From Pseudomonadota bacterium (GTDB lineage: Bacteria; Pseudomonadota; Alphaproteobacteria; Rhodobacterales; Rhodobacteraceae), in the NCBI GenBank assembly GCA_038533575.1, contig JBCAYL010000001.1:338226-402225 (forward strand): 64,000 bases of DNA, given 5' to 3'. Positions 8,672 to 17,969 of the stretch are shown one piece after another (the stretch's first letter is position 1; every line of letters starts with the position of its first letter). Position numbers and translations under genes: made by a program. The notes below the pieces were generated by a model, which was given only the letters and a program-made list of their open reading frames with translations, made no database searches and was not told the origin of the DNA.

Positions 8672-9645
8672 GGCGATACTACCGACCTTTGCCCCAGCGC
8701 GGCGCGCCGGGCCCGCGGCTCGCAGGCGGATGGCTGCGTTTCTCCCATGTCGAGGAGATCACGCGGGAGGGTGCGCGCATCATTCATTGGCGGGCCGTCC
8801 CCTCCCACCTAATGGAACGTCTCGAGGCACGACGCGCGGACATCGCCGGCCTCTCCATGGACCAGCCACGGCTCATGGGCATCCTCAACGTCACGCCCGA
8901 CAGCTTCTCCGATGGCGGCCGCTACGACAGCACAGAGAGCGCGGTCGCGCATGCCGAGCGGATGGAAGGCGAGGGGGCCGATCTCCTCGATATTGGCGGT
9001 GAGAGCACGCGGCCCGGCGCAGAAACCGTGCCCACGGATGTGGAGATCGCACGCACGTCTTCTGCTATCGCGGCCATGGACACCAAGCTCCCGATCTCCA
9101 TCGACACGAGAAAGGCCGCCGTGGGCGAGGCCGCGTTGGCCGCCGGGGCACGTCTCTTGAATGACGTCTCTGGACTTCACTTCGACCCGGCCATGGCGCC
9201 CCTTGCCGCGCGTACCGGCGTGCCGATCTGCATCATGCACGCCAAGGGTGATCCCAAGACGATGCAGCAAGATCCGCGCTATGAGCATGTGCTGCTCGAC
9301 GTGTTCGACGCGCTCGGGGGGCAAGTGGAGGCGGCGCTGGCTGCAGGCGTCGCGCGAGATAGGATCATTGTCGATCCCGGCATCGGCTTCGGTAAGACGC
9401 TCGACCACAATCTCGCGCTGTTGAGGGGGCTCTCCCTCCTCCACGGGCTCGGTTGCCCGATCCTGCTCGGCGCGTCTCGCAAGCGCTTCATCGGGACGCT
9501 CTCGGGCGTGGAGGCCGCAGACGCGCGGATGCCGGGCTCCGTCGCCGTGGCGCTGGCGGGCGTGGCGCAGGGTGCCCAGATCCTGCGGATCCACGATGTC
9601 GCGCCCACGCGGCAGGCGCTCCAGCTCTGGCAGGCGGTGACCTGA
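8668..9645 (+). CDS. folP: Dihydropteroate synthase
   Basis: Condenses hydroxymethyl-dihydropterin pyrophosphate with p-aminobenzoate, the sulfonamide-targeted step of folate synthesis. Both family signatures are present: MGILNVTPDSFSDGG and DIGGESTRPGA. SIDTRKA, NDVSG, ICIMHAKGDPKTMQ, DPGIGFGKT and LGASRKRFIG follow. I place the start at TTG 8668 (LRRYYRPLPQRG), which overlaps the folB stop as TTGA. Related proteins begin with a similar YYRPLP sequence, and an upstream ATG in the same frame would bury 80 residues inside folB. That gives 325 residues. The usual Rhodobacterales downstream neighbour glmM is not here; a small ORF and a terminator follow. Confidence 0.93.
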   Translation: MRRYYRPLPQRGAPGPRLAGGWLRFSHVEEITREGARIIHWRAVPSHLMERLEARRADIAGLSMDQPRLMGILNVTPDSFSDGGRYDSTESAVAHAERMEGEGADLLDIGGESTRPGAETVPTDVEIARTSSAIAAMDTKLPISIDTRKAAVGEAALAAGARLLNDVSGLHFDPAMAPLAARTGVPICIMHAKGDPKTMQQDPRYEHVLLDVFDALGGQVEAALAAGVARDRIIVDPGIGFGKTLDHNLALLRGLSLLHGLGCPILLGASRKRFIGTLSGVEAADARMPGSVAVALAGVAQGAQILRIHDVAPTRQALQLWQAVT

Positions 9646-9765
9646 CAATTTGACCGCGCTCACAGCCCCGTGATCCTGCGTCAGGGTGTCGATGGAACGC
9701 TCGGGCACGGGTGTCGTTGTCTCTCCACAAAGAGGGTCCGCACCCACGCAAGAAAGGAAGATACG

Positions 9766-9930
9766 ATGGAAACGTTTCCGCTTCTCGCAATTCTCGCCCT
9801 TACGACCTTTACGCTCGTCATCATCGGCGCGATGAGGTCGAAGAAGAAAACACTGGAGCGCAAGGAGGATGACGGCATCCCCAAGAGCTCCTTGGCCGCG
9901 GATGCGCCGAGCGATCGCCAAGCTCCGTAA
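9766..9930 (+). CDS. Small single-pass membrane protein (54 aa)
   Basis: ATG at 9766 follows a strong GAAAGGAAG ribosome site (9752–9760). The product has one N-terminal membrane segment (FPLLAILALTTFTLVIIGAM), a basic stop-transfer stretch (RSKKKTLERKEDD) and a short polar tail. The orientation is probably a cytoplasmic C-terminus. The gene ends a few bases before the hairpin at 9935–9969, which would terminate it. I do not recognise the family. Good initiation signals, a clear topology and a terminator right behind it support a real gene. Confidence 0.65.
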   Translation: METFPLLAILALTTFTLVIIGAMRSKKKTLERKEDDGIPKSSLAADAPSDRQAP

Positions 9931-9934
9931 AGAA

Positions 9935-9969
9935 AAAGGGCCCCGCTGCAGTACTGCCCGGGGCCCTTT
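9935..9969. terminator. Bidirectional Rho-independent terminator
   Basis: An 11-bp perfect stem, AAAGGGCCCCG (9935–9945) with CGGGGCCCTTT (9959–9969), is flanked by A-rich sequence on the left and a T run on the right. It sits between the convergent 54-aa gene and ilvC and can serve both. Confidence 0.85.
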
Positions 9970-9986
9970 GTTCGTATTAAGACGCG

Positions 9987-11063
<1,077 letters not shown>

Positions 11064-11117
11064 TCACTCCTCCATCCTTCGAAAAATACCTCTTTTCCGG
11101 CATATCCATGCGCGCAA

Positions 11118-11591
11118 ATGCCTGATATCAACAAAACCATGCTCGACGCCACCGATCGCCGCCTTCTGCGCTACCTGCAAGACGATCCCGAACAGCCCCT
11201 CGCCGCCCTTGCCGAGGCCGCGCGGGTGCCGCAGGCCACGGCCGCGCGGCGGATCGAGAAGCTCCGCGCCGACGGCGTGATCCGCGCCTTCCGCGCCCGC
11301 ATCGACTGGCGCGCGCTCGGCTATGCCGTGGAGGTCTCTTTGCGCATCACGCTCGAAAAATCGCCGCGCGCGTTCGATGATTTCCTCGCCGCGGCGCGCG
11401 CCGTGCCGGAGGTCATCGAACTGCAGACCTTTCTCGGTCGCGTCGATATCCGGCTGTCGGTCATCGCCCGTGACATGGGTCACTATCAGGCCCTCTACCG
11501 AGACCACATCCTGACGTTGCCCCACATCGCCGATATCGAGGCGCTGATGCATGTGGCGGAGGTTTCGCGCCGCGAGGGGCTGCCGCTATGA
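11118..11591 (+). CDS. Lrp/AsnC-family transcriptional regulator (first of a tandem pair)
   Basis: A 157-residue regulator: N-terminal winged helix-turn-helix (DATDRRLLRYLQDDPEQPLAALAEAARVPQATAARRIEKLRADGVIRAF), then an AsnC/RAM ligand-binding domain (VEVSLRITLEKSPRAFDDFLAAARAVPEVIE to HILTLPHIADIEALMHV). I chose ATG 11118 (MPDINKTMLDATDRR); an ATG at 11139 (MLDATDRR) is also possible, and one at 11049 would add unconserved residues. It is divergent from ilvC, and its stop overlaps the next regulator's start as ATGA, so the pair is one transcription unit and may form a hetero-oligomer. Confidence 0.88.
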   Translation: MPDINKTMLDATDRRLLRYLQDDPEQPLAALAEAARVPQATAARRIEKLRADGVIRAFRARIDWRALGYAVEVSLRITLEKSPRAFDDFLAAARAVPEVIELQTFLGRVDIRLSVIARDMGHYQALYRDHILTLPHIADIEALMHVAEVSRREGLPL

Positions 11592-12073
11592 CCGCCGCCA
11601 TGATCCCCGACGCCATCGATGTGGCGCTTCTCCGCGCGCTCCATGCCGACGCCACGCAGGGCACGGCCGATCTCGGTCGGCGGGTGGGGCTGTCGCAACC
11701 TGCCACCTGGCGGCGTCTCAAAAAACTGCGCGCGGCGGGCATCCTGAAAGGGGCGCGCCTCGATCTCGATGAGAAGGCGCTGGGCTTCGGTGTTACGGTC
11801 TTTCTCGGGATCAAGCTGGCCACGCGCGGGCGGGTGAGCCTCGAGGATTTCGAGCGTGCGATTTCCGCCATTCCCGAGGTGCAGCGGGTCGATCATGTGC
11901 TGGGCCTCTACGATTATCGCGTGCGCGTCACGGCCCGCGACATCGCCGATTTCGAGCGGGTGCTCCGCCGCCGCATCATGACCTTGCCGGGCGTGGGAGA
12001 TATCGAATCGAACGTGCTCCTCTCCGAAGAGGTGCGCGAGGGCCCCATGGAAAGCCTCACGCCCCGGGCGTGA
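11588..12073 (+). CDS. Lrp/AsnC-family transcriptional regulator (second of a tandem pair)
   Basis: A 161-residue paralogue of the preceding gene, overlapping it by ATGA. The helix-turn-helix region is DVALLRALHADATQGTADLGRRVGLSQPATWRRLKKLRAAGILKG, and the ligand domain is FGVTVFLGIKLATRGRVSLEDFERAISAIPEVQRVDHVLGLYDYRV to IMTLPGVGDIESNVLL. Lrp proteins sense amino acids and bind DNA as dimers to octamers. Likely targets are the divergent ilvC and perhaps the aminotransferase gene downstream; this is inferred from position only. Confidence 0.88.
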   Translation: MTAAMIPDAIDVALLRALHADATQGTADLGRRVGLSQPATWRRLKKLRAAGILKGARLDLDEKALGFGVTVFLGIKLATRGRVSLEDFERAISAIPEVQRVDHVLGLYDYRVRVTARDIADFERVLRRRIMTLPGVGDIESNVLLSEEVREGPMESLTPRA

Positions 12074-12102
12074 CCCAGGGCCTCCCCCTTCAAAGCGCGA
12101 GG

Positions 12103-12121
12103 TCCCGGATCAGGTCCGGGA
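12103..12121. repeat. Short palindromic hairpin after the Lrp pair
   Basis: A perfect 7-bp inverted repeat with a 5-bp loop, TCCCGGATCAGGTCCGGGA, about 30 bp after the second Lrp gene. No T run follows, so it is not a classic intrinsic terminator. Similar CCCGGATCA–TCCGGG elements are, from memory, common between genes in Rhodobacterales. It is probably a dispersed repeat or an mRNA-end hairpin. Confidence 0.5.
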
Positions 12122-12190
12122 TAGGCGGCGCGTATGGGAAACCTCAGTCTCCGAAATCGACCTCGGACCGTCCAAGACCCGGAAAAAACA

Positions 12191-12218
12191 GGCAAAGTAT
12201 ACCGAAGTAGACTTTGCC
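12191..12218. promoter_or_regulatory. Inverted repeat upstream of the aminotransferase gene
   Basis: GGCAAAGT (12191–12198) and ACTTTGCC (12211–12218) are perfect inverted copies separated by 12 bp, ending 50 bp before the aminotransferase ATG. The spacing (about two helical turns between arm centres) suits a dimeric regulator. The owner is unknown; the Lrp pair just upstream is a candidate. Confidence 0.4.
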
Positions 12219-12268
12219 AAGGCTTCGGCGGGCCTTTACCCAGAGCTTCGGTTTTCAGGGAGGATACC

Positions 12269-13393
12269 ATGGCATTGCTCGACACAGTGGACCCCGAGGG
12301 GCTCGACGAATTCTCCGTCGTCTTCACCGATCGCTCGCTCAATTCCATGAGCGCCTCTTTCGGCCAGGTCATGCGCGATCTCTCGAGCGCGCTGAAAGAA
12401 GTCTATGGCGCGGAGGGCGTGGCCATCATCCCGGGCGGCGGCACCTACGCCATGGAAGCCGTGGCGCGACAGTTCGGGCAGGATGCCCGCGCGCTCGTCG
12501 TGCGCAATGGATGGTTCTCCTACCGGTGGAGCCAGATCTTCGAAAGCGGGCAATTCACGGCCGAGACCGAGGTGATCAAGGCCCGGCGCACGGGCAACGC
12601 CCCGCAATCCCCCTTCCGGCCCGCGCCCATCGAGGAGGTGGTGGAGAAGATCCACGAGGTGAAGCCGGATATCGTCTTTGCCCCCCACGTGGAGACTTCC
12701 GCGGGCGTCATTCTCCCGGACGATTACATCGCGAGCCTCGCCGCCGCGGCCCACGAGGTGGGCGCGCTCATGGTGCTCGATTGCATCGCGTCGGGCTGCA
12801 TCTGGGTGGATATGGCGGCCACCGGCGTCGACGTGCTGATCTCTGCCCCGCAGAAGGGCTGGTCTTCCACGCCATCCGCGGGGCTCGTCATGTTGTCCGC
12901 GCGCGCGATCGAACGCGTGAAAGTCACGCAATCCAACAGCTTTGCCATCGACCTCGGCAAGTGGCTCTCCATCATGGAGACCTACGAGGCGGGCAAGCAC
13001 GCCTACCACGCCACGATGCCCACCGATGGCCTCGTTCACTTTCGGAACGCGGTCGCTGAAACGCGGGAATTCGGGTTCGAGGCCGCGAAATCAGCGCAAT
13101 GGGCGCTTGGCCGGGCCGTGCGCGCGCTCATGGAGGAAAAGGGGATCCGCTCCGTCGCCGCCGAAGGGTTTCAGGCGCCGGGCGTCGTGGTGAGCTACAC
13201 CGCCGATGCCGATGTCCAGAATGGCGCGCGCTTCGCTGCAGAGGGCATGCAGATCGCGGCGGGCGTGCCGCTGCAATGCGATGAGCCCGAGGATTTCCGC
13301 ACCTTCCGCATCGGCCTGTTCGGCCTCGACAAGCTGCGCGATGTGGACGCCACGGTGGCACGGCTCAGGCGCGTGGTCGACAAGGTGCTCTAG
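12269..13393 (+). CDS. Class V PLP-dependent aminotransferase (alanine–glyoxylate aminotransferase-like)
   Basis: A 374-residue fold-type I aminotransferase. Supporting blocks are GVAIIPGGGTYAMEAVARQF, VVRNGWFSYRWSQIF, FAPHVETSAGVILPDDYI, LMVLDCIASG (PLP aspartate), and SAPQKGWSSTPSAG, where the lysine forms the PLP Schiff base. Family members transfer amino groups between alanine or serine and glyoxylate or other 2-oxo acids; the exact substrate is not determined by sequence alone. ATG 12269 follows CAGGGAGGA (12257–12265). The gene's TAG stop and the stop of the convergent hydroxylase share the tetranucleotide CTAG (13390–13393). Confidence 0.85.
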   Translation: MALLDTVDPEGLDEFSVVFTDRSLNSMSASFGQVMRDLSSALKEVYGAEGVAIIPGGGTYAMEAVARQFGQDARALVVRNGWFSYRWSQIFESGQFTAETEVIKARRTGNAPQSPFRPAPIEEVVEKIHEVKPDIVFAPHVETSAGVILPDDYIASLAAAAHEVGALMVLDCIASGCIWVDMAATGVDVLISAPQKGWSSTPSAGLVMLSARAIERVKVTQSNSFAIDLGKWLSIMETYEAGKHAYHATMPTDGLVHFRNAVAETREFGFEAAKSAQWALGRAVRALMEEKGIRSVAAEGFQAPGVVVSYTADADVQNGARFAAEGMQIAAGVPLQCDEPEDFRTFRIGLFGLDKLRDVDATVARLRRVVDKVL

Positions 13394-14595
13394 GAGGAGC
13401 TGCCCCGGCCCATCCCGAGCCTCATGAGGGTCGTGCGGACGGGCGTGATATCGTGGATCGCGCGGATGCCGAAGGCACGCGCGTCCCTGACGGCACCGAG
13501 ATCGGCCATGGACGTGCGGTTGAGCACGCTGACGCCCAGCACACGCGTTCGCACATCGCCGTAGCGTGCCTCCTCGTAGCGTTTGAGCATGGTTTCGGAG
13601 CCCAGCGCATCCGCGTCCTCCGTGGCGAGGTCCAGAAGGGTCGAAAGGTCCGAGAGGCTCATGTTGAGGCCCTGCGCTCCGATGGGCGGGACGACATGGG
13701 CGGCCTCGGCCACGATGGCCGTGCGCGGGCCAAAGAAGCGATCCGACAGCTGGCTGATAATGGGCCAGGAGGTGCGGCGGGAGGCGAGGCGCAACACGCC
13801 GAAGAGCCCGGCCGAGCGGGCCGTAGCCGCGGCCTCGAAGTCTTCCGTGTCGAGCGCGAGCAGCGCCTGCGCGTTATCCTCGGTCTCCATCCAGACGACC
13901 GCCGAGCACGGCTTTCCCTCGTAGTCCGGAAGCGGGACGAGGGTGAACGGTCCACCGGTACGGTGAATTTCCGTCGAGACATTCTCGTGCGGGGCGTCAT
14001 GGGTGACGCTGAAGGTGAGCGCGCGCTGGCCGAACTCCATGCGGCGCGCGCCGATGTTGAGGGCCTTGCGAATGAAGCTGTCGCGCCCGTCCGCCGCGAT
14101 GGCCATGCGGGCGGAGATGCGCGCACCGTCGCTCAGCGTGGCGAGCGCTTCTGTCGTGCGGGCGAGGAAGCGCGTGGTGGCGACCCCGGGGCGGAAGCTG
14201 ACATTGGGCAATTCTTCCAATCGCTCAAGCAGCACGCGGCGGATCAGCCAGTTGGGCACGTTGTAGCCAAAGGGCCCGTCGCTCACATCCCCGCTCTCGA
14301 AATCGCGGCTGACGCGCGCAACGGGCTCCGCGCCGCCGGCATCGACGATGCGCATCGTGGCCAGGGGCGTGCTTTCCGGGGCCATCAGCGGCCAGACGCC
14401 AACCCTGTTCAGGAAGTCCTGGGCCGGTTGCAGGAAGGCCGTCGTACGCAAATCCGCCTCTTCCGCGTCACGCTCCGTGACGGGGGGCGCGGGATCCACG
14501 CAGATGACGTTGAAGCCAGCGCTGCCAAAGGCGGCTGCTGCGGTAAGCCCGGCGACACCGCCGCCGGAGATAAGGATGTCTGTGCGGTCAAACAT
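13390..14595 (-). CDS. UbiH/UbiF/COQ6-family FAD-dependent hydroxylase
   Basis: A 401-residue flavin monooxygenase of the ubiquinone-ring hydroxylase family. The FAD-binding GXGXXG variant ISGGGVAGLTAAAAFGSAG is at the N-terminus, IAADGRDSFIRKALN carries the family DG motif, and HVVPPIGAQGLNMSLSDLSTLLDL matches the C-terminal FAD/substrate region. It probably hydroxylates a polyprenyl-phenol intermediate of ubiquinone synthesis at the membrane; which position is not determinable here. I chose ATG 14595 (MFDRTDILIS) rather than an upstream start that adds an unrelated basic stretch. It follows the HAD gene by 4 bp, suggesting one transcript. Confidence 0.88.
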   Translation of the reverse strand: MFDRTDILISGGGVAGLTAAAAFGSAGFNVICVDPAPPVTERDAEEADLRTTAFLQPAQDFLNRVGVWPLMAPESTPLATMRIVDAGGAEPVARVSRDFESGDVSDGPFGYNVPNWLIRRVLLERLEELPNVSFRPGVATTRFLARTTEALATLSDGARISARMAIAADGRDSFIRKALNIGARRMEFGQRALTFSVTHDAPHENVSTEIHRTGGPFTLVPLPDYEGKPCSAVVWMETEDNAQALLALDTEDFEAAATARSAGLFGVLRLASRRTSWPIISQLSDRFFGPRTAIVAEAAHVVPPIGAQGLNMSLSDLSTLLDLATEDADALGSETMLKRYEEARYGDVRTRVLGVSVLNRTSMADLGAVRDARAFGIRAIHDITPVRTTLMRLGMGRGSSS

Positions 14596-14599
14596 GAGG

Positions 14600-15259
14600 C
14601 TAACGTATGCTCCCGCCCATTTGCGGCAACGCAGCATCGCCAATCTGAGACAAAAAGCCCGCCAAATCCGACGTCGTATGGTGTACGTGAGGCCCCTGAG
14701 CCGCATCGGGCCCGACATAGACCGTCGTCATGCCCAGCGCATGGGGGACCTCGAGATTGCGCTGCGTATCCTCAAACATGACGGCCCGTTCGGGGGCGAG
14801 GCCGTCGAGCGCGATGATGGCTTCGAAAGCTTCCGCCGCGGGCTTGGGGACGTAGCGTGCATGTTCGATCCCGTAGAGCGCGTCGAACCTCTCTGCGAGG
14901 CCGATGGCCGCGAGCACGTTGCGCGCGTAGGGCACGTCGCCATTGGTGAAGATGATCTTGCGCCCGGGCAGGCCATCGAGGGCGTCGGCGAGCGGCGGAT
15001 GCGGTGAAAGCCCCGTGAAATCAATATCATGGACGTCGGCGAGGAATTCGCCCGGCTCCACGTCATGATGGGCAATGAGGCCCGCCAGTGTCGTCCCGTG
15101 GTCGGCCCAGTAGCGCGACCTGAGGTCGTGCGCGACCTCGTCAGACACCGACAAGCGACGCGAAATGAAAGACTCCATGCGCCGTTCGATCTGATCGAAG
15201 AGCCGGGCTTCGGGGGGATAGAGCGTGTTGTCGAGGTCGAAGACCCATGTGTCGAACAT
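14600..15259 (-). CDS. HAD-superfamily pyrimidine 5'-nucleotidase-type phosphatase
   Basis: A 219-residue HAD hydrolase with the catalytic DLDNTLY motif right after the start (MFDTWVFDLDNTLYPPEARLF), motif II in KIIFTNGD, the lysine in YVPKPAAEAF and motif III/IV in VMFEDTQRNLE. This matches the pyrimidine 5'-nucleotidase/SDT1-like subgroup, which dephosphorylates nucleotides and damaged phosphometabolites. Start at 15259; longer in-frame starts only add an unconserved leader. It lies upstream of and nearly abuts the UbiH-type gene, and is divergent from a GntR gene. Confidence 0.88.
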   Translation of the reverse strand: MFDTWVFDLDNTLYPPEARLFDQIERRMESFISRRLSVSDEVAHDLRSRYWADHGTTLAGLIAHHDVEPGEFLADVHDIDFTGLSPHPPLADALDGLPGRKIIFTNGDVPYARNVLAAIGLAERFDALYGIEHARYVPKPAAEAFEAIIALDGLAPERAVMFEDTQRNLEVPHALGMTTVYVGPDAAQGPHVHHTTSDLAGFLSQIGDAALPQMGGSIR

Positions 15260-15369
15260 GGCTTTGAGGCTAGCGCGGCTTATCTTGCCGTCCAACGCAG
15301 ACCATCGTGGGCTTGATTGACACTGACCTGTGAGGGTAAGCTGACACAGCTGCGAAAGAGGCGCCGGCA

Positions 15370-16005
15370 ATGGATGTGAAAGTTCCCGTTCGCGATGCAT
15401 ACTCGATGATCCTCGAGGCCATCGACATGGGCGTCTACAAGCCCGGCGACCGTCTCGTTGAAAGCGAGCTCGCTGACCGGTTTGGCGTGTCGCGCACCCC
15501 GATCCGCGAAGCGTTGCAGCGGCTGGAGACCCAATCCATGCTCACGCGCGACGGGCGCTCGCTCATCGTGTCCTCTCTTGATCACAATGAACTGGCCGAG
15601 CTCTATGTCGTGCGCTCCGAGCTCGAGGGGCTCGCCGCGCAGCTTGCCGCACAGCATGCCACGGCAGAGGAGATCGAGGTCCTTCAGAGCATGGTGGACG
15701 CCGATCGCGCGCTCATCGGGGATCCGCAGGCGCTGTCGCACTCCAACAGACGCTTTCACAAGCTTGTCCACCTCGCGTCGCACAATCGTTTTCTCGTGCA
15801 GCAGCTCGATCTCGTGCATCGCTTCATGGCGCTCATGGCGACGACCTCGCTCGCCGTCGAGGGCCGGGGGGAGGTCGCGCTGGCCGAGCATCAGGCGGTG
15901 GTGGATGCCATCCGAGCGCGCGATGGCGCCGCCGCAGACGAGGCGCTGCGCTCGCATCTCAGCAAGGCCTTCGTCACGCGTCTCAAGAACGAGGCCGCCG
16001 AGTAG
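15370..16005 (+). CDS. GntR-family transcriptional regulator (FCD domain)
   Basis: A 211-residue repressor-type protein. The N-terminal winged helix is YSMILEAIDMGVYKPGDRLVESELADRFGVSRTPIREALQRLE. A C-terminal all-helical FCD effector domain follows: ELYVVRSELEGLAAQLAA, SNRRFHKLVHLASHN and EHQAVVDAIRARDGAAADEALRSHL, including the metal/ligand histidines. Such proteins usually sense small organic acids. No target is obvious: it is divergent from the HAD/UbiH pair and convergent with a glycosyltransferase. Direct copies of TGACAC occur in the promoter gap (15318 and 15342), possibly an autoregulatory site. Confidence 0.9.
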   Translation: MDVKVPVRDAYSMILEAIDMGVYKPGDRLVESELADRFGVSRTPIREALQRLETQSMLTRDGRSLIVSSLDHNELAELYVVRSELEGLAAQLAAQHATAEEIEVLQSMVDADRALIGDPQALSHSNRRFHKLVHLASHNRFLVQQLDLVHRFMALMATTSLAVEGRGEVALAEHQAVVDAIRARDGAAADEALRSHLSKAFVTRLKNEAAE

Positions 16006-16011
16006 GCAGCT

Positions 16012-17898
16012 TCAGGGCTCGGCCGTCAGCGTCACGCCGTGCACCGTCTTGTCCCAATAAAAAGGTCGGCCGAGAAGCTCTCCCGCGGCCTTGTAGGCCG
16101 CCGCCGTGCCGAGCGGAAAGTAGGCGGGTAACGAGAGCATCCAGGGCCAGATATGTCCGTGCCGTGTCTGTCTGAGGCCGAGGGCCACGAGGCCGAGGCC
16201 GCTGAGCTCGCTGACGATGAAAAGGCCCATGATCCACAGGAGGCCGTTCTCTGGGAGAAGCGGCAGGATGGGATGCGCCCATCCGAAGACCACGAGCCAG
16301 AAGCTCCATAAGAGCGGCGCCAGCAGGAACTGCGAGAGCGTGCAGAGAAAGAGCACTTGCACGCCGAGGAACCCCCATGGGCCGAGGTCGCGCCAGAGCG
16401 CAGCGGGCCGGCGCATATGGGCCGCGTAGGTGATGGCATAGCCCTTGAGCCAGCGCGAGCGTTGCCGCACCCAGGGCCACGCGCGGCAGTTGGCCTCTTC
16501 GTGGGTGACCGTGTCGATGAGCTCCGTGCGGAGCCCCTTCCGCGCGAGGCGGAGGCCCAGATCTGCATCTTCGGTGACGTTATGGGCGTCCCAGCCATGC
16601 AGCTCTTCGAGCGCGGCGCGGCGAAAAAAGAGCGTCGTCCCGCCGAGCGGCACTGGAAAATGTAGCGCCGCGAGGCCCGGGAGCAGCACGCGAAACCAAG
16701 CGGCATACTCCATCGTGAAGCACCGGGAGAGCCAGTTTTCCTCGGGATTGTAGTAGTCGAGCCGCCCTTGCAGGCAGGCTACGTCGCCCTCCGCACGGGC
16801 AAAGGCGCCGGCCACGTGAAGGAGCTGGTCGGGCTCCGGGGCATCCTCCGCATCGTAGACGCCCACGATCGTCCCCCGGCAATGGTCGAGGGCGAAATTG
16901 AGCGCGCGCGGCTTCGTCTTCACGCGTCCCGGCGGGACCGTGAGATGGCGGAACCAGTGCGGAAGCGCCGTGGCCGCCAGCGTGTCCCGGGTGGTAAAGT
17001 CGTCCCGCTCGGTGATGAGGATCACGTCGAGCCGGTCACGCGGGTAGTTGAGCTTTTGCAGGCGCGCGAGGAGGTGCTGCGCGATGCGGGTCTCTTCGTA
17101 GAGCGGCACGAGGATCGAGATGCGCGGCAGGGCGGCGGTCTGCAGGCCGCGCATGTCCGGCGGGGCAGGGACCTTTCGGGTCAGCGAGATCACGGCGGCG
17201 GCGATCTTGAGAAGTGTCGTGGCCACGAGCGTCAGGAGAGCCCAGCACGTGGCTACGAGCAGCACGGGGCCACTGGCGAAGCCGAGGGCGATGAGCACAG
17301 CGACGGCGAGCGCCGCGATGCCGATCTCCCAGCGTGCGCCGAACAGCGCGCGGCAGCTTTCGCGGATGGGCACGCGCGTTTCTGCGAGGCGCGTCAGGTA
17401 GGTGCGCTTCTTGCGCAGGATCGCTTGCGTGATGGCGTTGGGCTCGGCGATGACGAGCGCGCACTGGCCGAGAGACGCGGTGAGGGCGGGCCCGGCAGCC
17501 TTGAATGCCTCCTGGGAGGGAGCGGCCACGAGCGTCGTGTTCCCCAGCCGGCGCCAGGGCAGCACGCCGAAGCGGATGGCCTCCGTGGCGCCCAGGGCGT
17601 CGAGCAGGAGGCGTTCGGGTGGATACCTATCAAGGTCGGCGAGCTGGACGCCGAGGACCTTGGCCCGTGCCGCTGCGATCTGGGCCTCGGTGGCGAGGCG
17701 TCGGTGAAGGATGATGTCCTCGGGGCGTGAACCCGTGCGTTTTGCGGCGCGTCGCGCGCTCTCGGCGCGATCCAGGGGGATGATCCCGCTTCGTGTCAGC
17801 TCGTCGAGCGTGTCCCACGGTTTGGCGCCGACGCGCCGCGGCGCGCGGGCCTCCGAGGCAGCGCCGGAAAAGCCGCCCAGCGACCGGACGTGAGCCAT
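16012..17898 (-). CDS. Membrane glycosyltransferase family 2 with N-terminal T2SSE_N/MshEN-like domain
   Basis: A 628-residue processive-type glycosyltransferase. Residues about 28–155 resemble the N-terminal domain of type II secretion ATPases (T2SSE_N/MshEN), a fold that in some proteins binds cyclic di-GMP. Two membrane helices follow (about 191–240), then the GT2 domain: ISILVPLYEE, VGVYDAEDAPEP, NVTEDADLGLRLA and QRSRWLKGY, the QXXRW acceptor motif. More membrane helices lie at 505–600. It probably polymerises or exports an extracellular polysaccharide from a nucleotide sugar; the polymer is unknown. It stands alone, convergent with the GntR gene. Confidence 0.88.
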   Translation of the reverse strand: MAHVRSLGGFSGAASEARAPRRVGAKPWDTLDELTRSGIIPLDRAESARRAAKRTGSRPEDIILHRRLATEAQIAAARAKVLGVQLADLDRYPPERLLLDALGATEAIRFGVLPWRRLGNTTLVAAPSQEAFKAAGPALTASLGQCALVIAEPNAITQAILRKKRTYLTRLAETRVPIRESCRALFGARWEIGIAALAVAVLIALGFASGPVLLVATCWALLTLVATTLLKIAAAVISLTRKVPAPPDMRGLQTAALPRISILVPLYEETRIAQHLLARLQKLNYPRDRLDVILITERDDFTTRDTLAATALPHWFRHLTVPPGRVKTKPRALNFALDHCRGTIVGVYDAEDAPEPDQLLHVAGAFARAEGDVACLQGRLDYYNPEENWLSRCFTMEYAAWFRVLLPGLAALHFPVPLGGTTLFFRRAALEELHGWDAHNVTEDADLGLRLARKGLRTELIDTVTHEEANCRAWPWVRQRSRWLKGYAITYAAHMRRPAALWRDLGPWGFLGVQVLFLCTLSQFLLAPLLWSFWLVVFGWAHPILPLLPENGLLWIMGLFIVSELSGLGLVALGLRQTRHGHIWPWMLSLPAYFPLGTAAAYKAAGELLGRPFYWDKTVHGVTLTAEP

Positions 17899-17969
17899 GA
17901 TCCATTCCCCTCTTCCTGCGCCTTCGTAGCGCAGGGCGGGTTAATGGGACGTTAATGGTTAATCAGGCG

